NCBI GenBank assembly: GCA_028565635.1
Contig: JAOXYB010038284.1
Location: 1 to 28,517 of the forward strand
DNA length: 28,517 nucleotides
Source: Phoronis ovalis
Lineage: Eukaryota; Phoronida; Phoronidae
Direction of reading: 5' to 3'
Shown: one piece after another, positions 10,199 through 21,100 of the stretch
Layout: every line of letters starts with the position of its first letter
Numbering within the stretch: position 1 is the stretch's first letter
The notes under the pieces: generated by a model
The model's input: only the letters and a program-made list of their open reading frames with translations
Database searches by the model: none
Told to the model about the DNA's origin: nothing
Position numbers and translations under genes: made by a program

Positions 10199-11384
10199 CA
10201 AAGCCTGACATCAAATATTATATACACATTGCCCCCATTATCCTCTGGATGTAATACGCCAAATGTGATATGATGGTAAATTAGTCTAACCATAATGTAA
10301 AAGTTCCAGAAGATTATATTTGCTCTGGGAGCATACAGCCATATATTTTCTTGAAAAGAAGTTTATCAAGGATGGTGCATTATATTACCATATTCATTAG
10401 CTTAATTGCATGATTATATATTTTAGTGTCTTAAAGGTCTCATTACCTACCTTTGCTTAACAAGTTTCCTGTATTAGTTTATTGACTCAAATGCCTGGGT
10501 TAGGGAGCAGTGTCTCTGCCAAGTTCATGTAAATAGCTTATAAGAAAAGAACCAAAATATCATTAAAATGGTGAAGATCTTTTTTCCTCAATTTGAGCAC
10601 ACTTGGAAGTTAAATGGTACAGGCACACTAATCACTCAATAGCAACTAAAATGTGTCTGTTGTTTGTGATACACAAGGTTAATGTTGTTATTGTTATTTG
10701 CAAATACTTTTAAGACACAATCAGGTAACTGTGCCACCTTTTTTTGACACTACCTGTTAACAAAGCTGGGAAGGTATGCATTGTAAGGTTGTCACTGTTT
10801 GAAGTAGTAGTTACCCAAAGAATGTCAAATCAAAATTCTTGTATATGTTTTGTGAATAGAGTGTTAATTTTAAATAATTATTTACTACAAGATAACTTGA
10901 AATTTGTTTGGGTTAACAGATAAAGTGATTTTTTGAAAAAATATGTTTTTCAATGAACTAGAATCAGAAATGTGTTTTTGATAATTAGAGGTTAAATTTT
11001 GTTTGTTTAATATACAGTTGAGTCCATAATCGGTCATGTATTTAATTGTGCATAAAATGCTGCAACAATGTATAGAAATATATGTAATTTATATTAAAAT
11101 AGGTAATTATAATGGTGTATGTTTATTTATGGACTATGTTGTATTTGTATGTTAACAACAGTGAATCTTTTTTTCGACATCCTACAGCTTTAAATAATGT
11201 CAATTGTAATTAGTATTTCCATGATTTATGGAATAGGCCGTTTGGATTAGCTAGACAGATGTTGGTCCGCGGTGGTGGCGTCATGTAACGTTAAAATGGG
11301 GCAATCCTGTTAGTTCATTTAATATATGTACCAAACCTGGGACTGTTATAACTATTAAAGAAAGTTCTAAGATCTCGAAATATA
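10199..11384 (+). other. UBE2W 3' UTR and downstream intergenic sequence
   Basis: The 3' UTR begins here, but its end cannot be placed. AATAAA first appears only at about 11398, inside the next repeat's terminal inverted repeat. Otherwise the sequence is AT-rich and non-repetitive at sight level. No gene is seen on either strand. Confidence 0.45.
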
Positions 11385-11970
11385 CAGGGTGACACGAAAT
11401 AAACAGAACACGTTTGGAGTACTGTCATTTCTTCATTTCTATTTCAGCAGTAAAACAACTTGTACTATTCAATATAAACTCAATTATGTACTCGAAAACA
11501 AAGACTGCTTTGATTTTATTTTATTTTTGATGACTAGTTGCCAACATAGCTGTAGAACCATATTGTGGTACAAAATTCTCCTTGGAGATGAAAAATAAGT
11601 TCTGCCACAGTCCAAAATGTGTAACAACAAAAGAGAGCAAATTTGGTGTTGAAATAAATCTTACGACATTGGTTTTTATTGTTTTTAAAATATAAAAAGT
11701 TGTATTGCAATAATAAATTCTTCCATAAGTGATCTAAACATATCCCAACAAGGCAAGAAGGTTTGTTACTTTTGATTTTCGCTGTACTGTTTTTAATAGT
11801 ATTCGATCAACACTTGTTCAAATTGGAAAACCCCGTTTCTTGTGGAACCGCAAATCGTGCATTTCAACAGGAAAATAAGGAATTAGAATTATAAAATGAC
11901 TTTTTATCACACTTGAGTCAAAATACCGTAAAAAATGTGTGTGGTGTTCTGTCTATTTCGCGTCATCTTG
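11385..11970. mobile_element. MITE-like non-autonomous DNA transposon, 586 bp, with 27-bp terminal inverted repeats
   Basis: The left end (11385-11411) starts CAGGGTGACACGAAATAAAC. The reverse complement of the right end (11944-11970) starts CAAGATGACGCGAAATAGAC. Both continue into AGAACAC, giving 27 nt with four mismatches. TA precedes the left end and TG follows the right end, so a TA target-site duplication, as in Tc1/mariner elements, is possible but not intact. The interior is AT-rich with no transposase. The plus-strand frame at 11389-11598 has no recognisable motif. The CAGGGTG start resembles mariner-type ends, but superfamily assignment is inference. Confidence 0.72.
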
Positions 11971-14900
11971 TGCAGTTGAAACAGGTATATGTCATTCAAT
12001 GTTTTTAGATATTATGCAGAAAAATGTCCGTTCGTTTACTGAAAAATACCAGCATCGACGTGTTTCTCCATAACATACAATATTGTCATAAAAGAACGAC
12101 AATAGTATTGTAACGTATCACATGAACTCCATTTGTTGCAAGTGGACCCCGGCTAAGGGTTCTTTCGCAAATAGGGAACTTTAACTTTAGGTATAATGTG
12201 CCATGTTTTTTCCCTGTAGCTTAATTGCATTATTCTGTTTTAGGTAATTTTGGTGCTTAATTGACTTTTATTAGTCCCATCAATAATTCAGTAAAAATTT
12301 GTTATATCATACTGGGCGTCTTGTTTTATATCTTTCTGGTCCGTCGTTTTGTTCGTATGATTTCTTTGGAACATTACAGCTTCCCATACAACGCAATATG
12401 TTAATTATTTGTGTTGAGCTGCTTGTGTGTTGCAATTTGCTATGTTTTCTGATCAGACAAAAACTGGTTTACTGTGCAGAAGAACTATGGATAGGATCTA
12501 CTTTGACGGTTTCGGGAGGGAGGGTTGTGGTAATAGTAGGCCCCCAAGGTAATATTGACATTCAAAGTCACTTTATACATGTGGCGCCCAATGAGCCCAC
12601 TTTTTTCAGCTCCTGCACAAAGTATGTTTTTCACGGTTCACAAAACCTTATTTACCACAGGATATAATTTTCTTGTTAGACATTTACCACAGGGTATATT
12701 TTCAAAAAATACTCACTTACCACAGGGTGTAGTTCTTTGCATTTACACCTGGTGTGAAAAGTTAAGGTGCCTAAATTTTCATATTTTTATCTATTACACG
12801 TGAATTTACTACAGCTTATAAAACATCTATTAATAAAGCCTATTATTCTCATTCAAGTACACTCAAACTCAATTACAGTTACTATACTAATAGTTAAATC
12901 CACATTCGGGTGTCGAACATATTATGTTCCTATGACGACAGAAACCGGCCTTCCACGCTTTTCTTTGTGTTCTTCTCAGTATAGCCACTTTGTTTTCATG
13001 ACTGCAGGCTGCACACGGCAAAACCTAAGAGTTTTTTATCGTTTTATGAGAAGATTGGAAGCGTCTTGCTAATTTAAGGAGATTTTATATACACTGAAAC
13101 AAGCCCGACATTAATTCGGACACCAGACCCACTTTGGTGGTTGCTCTGTTTCACACTTATTTATAAATCTCCCGTCTAATAAAAGAAATTAATAAACTTC
13201 TCACACTGTGTGTTCTCTATTTGGACATATAGGAGACTCTGTTGAAGGAGTAAAATCCGAAATGCGTCAGTCAATTATATGTCCGTGACTGACTTCACAC
13301 ACACACACATTTATTCTTTTCGGTATTTTCTATTAAATACCACACAGACAACAACCCATAGCATACTCCGTTGCTAACCCTTCCGATGTGAATCACTATA
13401 ATAACGGGGTGATTCCAGCTATAATTAGCCGATATCTGCGGCTCGAATATTGGTCTAATTGTACCGAGGAGTGCATTTCGTCAGTCTCCGTGCTCAGATT
13501 GCCACCTTTTCTTTACACCTGGTTCATGCAAATATATCGTTTTACAATACCAAAAGCTTATTAAACGAGAAAGGATACTTGTAATTTTATAATCAATTTT
13601 TTTGGTCACGAAATCTTTAGTATAAAATATTAAATGAGAGATAATATAAAACTTAACAAAAATTGTAATTATTTGTTGCGCAACATAAAATTTCACTTTC
13701 AGTAGCAATCTAAGTTTTCTAGTTTGCCAAAACACATTTTTAAAGTGAAGTCGCTCTTAATGAACGACTTCCTTTTTACTATAGTAGTCGAATCTGGTTA
13801 AAAAAATAAACCAACGTTCCATCAACCATTTATGTATAGAGTTTGAATAGTCTCGGTACTATGTTAGATATGCTTCAATTTAAGAATAATCTTTTATACA
13901 CTGATTGCAGTTACAAAGACATAAATATTCACAAAATTTAAAAACCTTAACAAAGTTTACCGTAAAAATTTAATGGTATTAAATACAGTTTCATGATACA
14001 CAGTGTAATGAAGGACTTTGTTTCTTAAAACTCAAAGTACTTCTGAAAAGAACATATTTCTAAATGTTAAAACTGGGTATTATATAACTCAAAATTAACA
14101 GTAATGTACTTAAAAAAATATAAAATACTTTTTCTACTGTACAAAGAAAGTATCCATTAAAGATTCTTAAATATTAAAGGTAAAAGATATGAACCAGTCC
14201 TAATGGAAGTATTGCTTGTATATATTCGTCTGCCCAAGAATACACTACTCGCTCTGGATAGAGTACAGTGCCTGATTACAGTCTTAGAAAATTTATATTT
14301 TATATACACCAACAATTCTTTACAGTACCATCTGTCATTTGTCCAGAATATTTATAACTAGGGTAAATAGCTGTCCTCAGGTACTGTGGACATTTTTGAA
14401 AACTTATTTTGAAATCAAATTTAAAATATTGAGCAAACAAACATAAGTGTATTAAGTCGAACATTTTAAAATACCCGGGTAGCTAAGTTTGCGCAATAAA
14501 TGTACTAGATATGCACTACAGGATTTCACTGGTTGCACAAGATTTGTTTTGCTGCATAGCTTCACAGGAAATTGGTACCAAGCAGGCAGAATATTATAGT
14601 TATTATTTAATCACCACCATAATATGTTTGTCATTCTTCAGAAAGTAAAACGATTCTGTCACAAGCGTATATGCCATGAAATTGAAAAAAACACACTGTT
14701 TATTAGTCTATATCCAACACATGCCGTTTTTTAGCCTAAACTGGACTAAGTAATTATTTAATTTTTGGCGCCATTTTTTCGTTATAATGACCAATGAAAA
14801 AGTTGCGTTCCAGAAAAAAAACACCGAAACTTTCTTTTTAACGGTCACCTATCCATGCAGATACTGATTTATAATACTTCATGGTAATATTACTAAACTG

Positions 14901-15184
14901 TTTATCCATATAAGACTTGCTAAGAATTCCGTCTTATGTGTTTGAGTATTTTTCTTAAAAAGTCCACTGTATCATCTGAAACAAAAAAGGAGAACTGAAA
15001 AGATGTTGAGACCTGGCCAGTGCAAGTACCATATCAAAAATAAAAATTTACAAAACTACATTAACATTTACAAGCACTTGCCTATATCATGTATTTATAA
15101 ACTACTCAGTCGCCCATGTACAAAAGAGTCTGAAGGGGGAAAGAAATCTATTCTCCAAACTATTTTATACCTATTTATTGTGAC
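11971..15184. other. Intergenic sequence between the converging UBE2W and Kv2 genes, including the presumed Kv2 3' UTR
   Basis: No exon is recognisable. The right part should contain the Kv2 3' UTR on the minus strand; possible AATAAA signals (TTTATT on plus) occur near 15174 and 14699. Also present are a repeat block at 12536-12735, a (CA)n microsatellite at about 13293-13308, and a hairpin at 13748-13771 with GAAGTCG/CGACTTC stems followed by a T-run. The open frames at 12299-12803, 12767-13072, 13481-13735 and 15003-15326 carry no recognisable motif; the last is antisense to the Kv2 tail exon. Confidence 0.45.
12536..12735 (+). repeat. Diverged ~33-bp tandem repeat with TTACCACAGGGTATA core
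   Basis: TTACCACAGGATATAATTTT (12652), TTACCACAGGGTATATTTTC (12684) and TTACCACAGGGTGTAGTTCT (12717) are spaced 32 and 33 nt. The stretch just before (12536-12650) has GGCCCCC and GGCGCCC blocks like the G-rich boundaries of the other dispersed repeats. The core is shared with 5682-5840, and TATACCACAGG also occurs near 1314. Confidence 0.55.
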
Positions 15185-18100
15185 CTACGATCTGATTCTT
15201 ATCTGCAGCTTGTGTATGAATAACGAGGTTATCGCTCTTTTCTTTTTAAAAGATGAATCGAAGATGTTAGTCGTGAAAGGACGAAACACTCCGGATTTAT
15301 TTAGACTACGCTTATCACTTCTGTAGTGAAAAAAAATCAAAACATACTTATTAGTAATGTTCACTTTTGAATCCGCTGTTCTACCATCTACATTCATTAT
15401 ATCATTATCAGTCAGGTCTGTCACATCAATTTCGTTCGTTTTTGCATCTGTTTTCTTCGAACTATCGCAAGTACCGTTTGAATTGTCAGTCTTTCCTTGC
15501 GCATAAGGTTTTATTCGATCACGTTGAATAACTGAAGTGGGCAGATCGGTAGTGTCACTAGGCGGCGTTTTAAGCGCAGCGGAACTGCTGTCACTGTTTA
15601 CTTTCATCGGATCATTTAATAAGTTTTCAGTTTCTTCATTATTCATTGCATCACGTTTTAATATTGATTTCTTTTTGTTTGAGTGATCTTGTGTGTCTGA
15701 ATGTTTTGGACTATTGGGTGGAGATTTAGAACCTCTGCCTATCAAATACAAAAAAATGACAGTAGACCCAGACATAACCAACGGAGTATATTCACATGTA
15801 TATTAACATCAAAAATAGTTAACACACGGGATTAATTAAGTAACAGATACGACTTAATCTCGTTATAAAATATATTATTCCTTTCAAAAAGTTCCTCTTC
15901 TAAGCTAGTAAGCCAGTATTTTCTTATAAAAAATATGTGCTATTGTATGTACGCATTTAAGTATCTATATGTCGCTTCAGCAGATATTTGCACTTCTAGA
16001 AAGAGTCGAAACGTTTTAGTTACTTACTTGAAAATGGTTTCTTAAATTTAAATTTGGATTTTGCACTTGCATTCTGAGATACGTCATTAATATCTTCTGT
16101 GTGCTCATCATCCTTAAACCTTGCACGTAGTTTTTCACCTGATCTTTTCTTCAGAAGAGGTTTATTAGGATTTACAGAAGTTTGCATAGAACTGCCAACG
16201 ACAGCGGGGGAATTAGGATCACAGTGCCATGTTGAACTTAGCGAATCATCAATAGGTAATGGTTGGTCAGTCATTTGCATAGCACTGTCATAATTTGGTG
16301 GACAGACTGGTGCGTGTAGTTTATCAACACCGTTCCTATAAGGTGATGATAATGGATGTAGTTCAACAAAACTTGTAGAAGGTGTTGCTGATTCCGCATG
16401 ACTTGTGGAGAGACTCTGTAAGTATAGAAAAATATAAGCTTTGTTAGTTTGTATATGTCATGTGACAAAATTGTAAATTGTACCCAGATAATTGTGTCTA
16501 AAGATATCACTTCGGCTTGGGTTAATTTTAGTATTTATCACTCATCAATCCAGCTCATTTCAGAAGTACAAAACTAACATGTTGCTGAGTGAATTATGTT
16601 CCAAGAGTAGCTAGATTATCAAATGAAAGATGACCTAGTATCTTTGATAATAAATATACCTTTAATTAAGTAATCATTTCCTGAAATCTCGGTTGTAGTT
16701 CACTTACCACCTATATTACCTTGTCGGTTAATATAAAAGCAAACGATGTGCATAATTTTCTGAAAAACTAAAAGTGCGTTGAGATTATAGTTTTCAGTTT
16801 TCTGGTATTTTTCATACCTTTCTCTCAAGAGATGATGGTGCAGAGGACAACCGTTGGAGAGATGAATGCCCAATTGTTAGAAGATTTGGAAGACTGTGAG
16901 AATCATCTCCTTCAGGTCTTGGTGTCGCAGTAATCGCTAATAAATTTCCATCACTAGCTGCATGAATACTATGGCTCCCAGATGGTTGATTATTAATGTT
17001 ATGATTGTCTTCTATAGCTACATCCAAAAGCTCTACGCTTCTTGCAAAGGCGTCACGTAGATTAACAGAGTGAAATGAGAGTAAACTCCCAGATCTCTTT
17101 GCACGCTCCAGTGCTTCTTTTCTCTTCATAGCTTTCTCTCGCCGCATTTGGTCTTTATAAAACTCGGCAAAATTATTAACTATAATTGGAATAGGCAGTG
17201 CAATAACTAGTACACCACATATACAACATACACTACCAATTATTTTACCCATTGTGGTCGTTGGATACATATCACCATAACCAACTGTTGTCATAGTAAT
17301 AGCAGCCCACCAAAATGTTTCTGGTATACTAGTGTATTTAGTTTCATTTTCGTCCTTTTCAGCAAAATAACATAAACTTGAAAACATAAGGATAAAAATT
17401 CCTAGGAACATTACTAGGAGCCCTAGTTCTTTGTAACTTCGTTGTAAAGTGAAACCTAACGATTGCAAACCAGTAGAGTGTCTTGCAAGTTTCAAAATTC
17501 GTAATATTCTCATTATACGAAATATTTGTACCACTTTGGTTACATTGTCAAATTGTTCTGTACCTTGGTTGGTTTCGTTTATACCCAATGATACAAAATA
17601 TGGTAAGATTGCTAGTAAGTCTATTATATTGAGAGGTCCCTTGAAAAACTTCCATTTACTCGGACTTGCCCAGAATCGAAGTAGATATTCGAATGTAAAC
17701 CAAGCAATGCATACAACTTCAACCAATTCTAGCTTAGCATTATCAATTCTCGCGCCAGTTCTGGGATGTCTACCTTGTATACTAGGAATGGTGTTGAGCG
17801 TTAGAGCAATAGTTGATAGGATGATAAATAAAATAGATATCACAGCCAAAATCTGTAAAGTAAATATTATGTTACCATGGTAACCAAATGTTATAATCCA
17901 ATTCGGATGAGAAGAAAGTTTCTGTTAACTTATTGACTGTCACTGAGTGGCCAATGTAATACAGAAATTAAATTTAGTTACCATAACAACAAGTAAATAA
18001 ATTTAATCGGACATAATGGACTAAACACAGTGGTGCTCTGCATTTTATTGCCACAGTTACCCAGTAATAAATCAAGCATCAGTCGCCTACCAGACATTAT

Positions 18101-21100
18101 GATCATTATCCGTGTTCGTGCCGTTCGTGCAATTGCAGTAGTATATGGAGTTATCCTTGTCCATGATTTTTTGATTTTAACTTTCCTCAGTTTTGAATAA
18201 AATTTTGTTCTGTCTGAATCCGTGACAGAAATATGATTTAAAGGTTTGATCATATTTTGCTTCTCTGAGAAAATACTACATGCATTTCCTTGTTATATGT
18301 GCCTTTTGCACAATCATTTGCGGACTAGTACTTAGAACAAAGCATCATAAGCTACACCAAACCAACATGATAAAGCAACGCAATATTCCTAAGCACGTTC
18401 AAACTTTCCATACCAGTAAAGCTATAACCATGACCGACTTAGGGTTACCAAGCATATCTTTCTACTCATGATTCACCCAGACATTTCATGATCAGAAATC
18501 GTACAGCGTACTAACCATCCACCAAACGGAAATCGAATGCATGCTATCTATCTAAATGTATCTCTGCACTTAGTATAACTAAAGCATCACCAGGTGATAG
18601 GAATATAACATCAAGTGACTATTAGTAAATAGTCTAAAACACAACAAAATGGGTGTACAGTAAAAAGGAATACTGTAGTCACAGTAGTAGTTTACAAAAG
18701 CATCGAGCAACGCATAGTGGTAGTGTAGATTGTATACGATTTTACATGTACTGATTGTCACAATGACTATTCCTGAAAAAAAGAATGCACATATAACAGC
18801 ATCAGCTTCACAGCTGCTAGTGTATGTAAAGGAATTCTATTCACATCTAAGAAACCCATAGAAATGCAAAGAGGTTCTTCACAAGTTTTAGAACAATTCT
18901 TCATAAAGAACGATTCTATTTCTAATTAGAAACATTTGTCTCTCACTGACAATATCAAACGGAATTCAAAATTGAACATCAGCTTAATTGCGAAATTAAT
19001 GCTGCTTATATATAGTATTACAACGTTAGCCTAGATGAAATAGCTGAATATCCTCCGTAACTTTTTAAAATCCAACATGAGTCTGATATTGTCAAAGATG
19101 TAACATACTATAGGCGAAGACACATACCAAGTGGTGCATGCAGAGATAAGGTTAAAAGCAAGCGTCCCGGTTTCAAGCACGTGCAATCAATTACAGTAAA
19201 ACTCGCTCGCATAATAATAAGGAGCATTTTCTTCGATTCGAGTCTATATAAGTTTATGTTTTAAAATACATCTTTCGATATTTTATACAAGAGAGATCTT
19301 TCAAAAACGGTGGGAATTGAATTAAAGTAAATTTTGGATTTTGTTTTGAAATTCTGTTCCTTGTGCCTTTACGGCAATAATTTAGTAAATGAACCATTAG
19401 ATAAATCAGCACATTCCTATATGCTCTACCAAAATCAATATAAACTATGTTTCATGATTATTGTAAACTATTTCTCTATTTTTACCTGAACTAATTTCGT
19501 ATGCCGCTATTACTGGTAGAAGTCAAGTGTGCTCCAGATAACAATCATCCATTCATAAAATGAGAGGTTATAACGTAATGTCCAACAAATTATGAATAAA
19601 TTAGTGATCTTGGAATCCGATAGAGTCACCGACAGAATATGTAATAAACGCAAAATACTAAGGAGAAGAGAGCGTTAAAACGAAAGGTAATAAAACATGT
19701 TGGTTTAAGCGATTACTACTAGCTTGCGCTTTCTTTGGAACCGTTATAAGATGTTAAAGTGCTGATTATATTAAACAAATCATACATACATTGGTGGATT
19801 CATTTTCTTAATTGTACAACTATGAATAGATCTTGTGGAAAGTATGAACATAAAACATGTGTCACAATGTTCTCAAGACCAACTAGATAAATCCACCATT
19901 GCTCAAAATTGCTGAAGTAGTTCGTGATCTTGTGTTAATAACACAAATTTAATGCAAAGAAAAATGTTAATAAATAGCATCAGGCAGTAAGTATAGAGCA
20001 CTCAAACCCTCTTACCCCACCTTACGGAGGGTTTCCCAAACTTTTTCACCGCACAGCCAGCCCTAGAGACACAGAAAAACACCACAACATTACAGTATAT
20101 GCGCGACTACTTTAAAGTACACGCGACTACTTTACGATATACAGCATATTTACCCGAATAAAATTCCTAGACTAGAATAAATATAGGTATCTATTCAAGA
20201 GGGGTTTGTTTTTCTTTTTAACTATTTAGATGCATATGTATGGAATCTGTACAGATGGAGGCTTTTAGTCGAGTAAATACTGTGTGTGTGTACATGCAGA
20301 GAGCAGGCAACAGTTTTCAAGTAAAAGAAATGCGTATATGCCTGGAAAAAGTTGATACGACATTTTCATTTGAACATAAACTATTATTTCAGTCTTTCGA
20401 TTTCGCTTTATTATTACACATAGATTTGCTGGTTATTTCGCAGCAATGCTTATGTTTAATTTAAAAGGAACTGTAATGGCACATCAGATTTATTTAATTT
20501 TAGAAGGAAATGAGATTTTTGTCATAAGGGATACGTCCCCATGGTTTGCGGAAAATGACTGGTATACGTGAGCATTGTAACTTTATGGTTTTCTGTTATA
20601 AGTCGTTATGCAGAGGTACGTATTTTTAGAGTATAAAAATGTTTTGTTTTTTTTAATCAAAATCACAATAAAAGAGGATCAATTGTTTGCAAGAAACATA
20701 CATTAGAGAACATTTTCCCAGAAAGAAAATATACCTTATGTTACCGGTTTTAATCTGTTTTAATTTGTATGGCAAAATATTAGTCGGGTTACTGAGTCCT
20801 GATTTATATCCTACAGTCGGTATCCGACGAGGTTCTACAGTGACAACAATGTCGAATCGCTTGTTACATGTCGTCAGGTCGGGTATAAGTTGCAGTCCCT
20901 TGCAACAGAATACTAAGTACCTAGACTTGGTGGTATTAATATTTTCTGCTTGTCCTTTTTGGATGATGATGATAATTGCTATTAAAACCAAACGCAAGTA
21001 AAACTAGTGTTATCTAATTTATGTACACCTGGGTTACAAGCTGCAGTTTGAGTTAACGAATAAAATTAGCTTCGTTTAGAAATAAGTATAATAGAAACAT

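Noticed and set aside
12299-12667. 122-residue plus-strand open frame
   Set aside because: It runs into the 33-bp repeat array, has no known motif, and its composition looks like translated AT-rich spacer.
12890-13080. Minus-strand stretch reading PCAACSHENK and later FCRHRNIICSTPEC, faintly like the cysteine tail of piggyBac transposases
   Set aside because: It is only about 44 codons between two stops, the Cys/His spacing does not fit the piggyBac ribbon, and no other transposase block lies nearby.
15003-15326. 107-residue plus-strand open frame
   Set aside because: Its right part is antisense to the Kv2 tail exon and the rest lies in the presumed Kv2 3' UTR; no motif.
20653-21001. Overlapping open frames of over 100 residues on both strands inside the large Kv2 intron
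   Set aside because: Neither translation shows a family motif, and one of the two must be a shadow. No splice signals or context support a gene.
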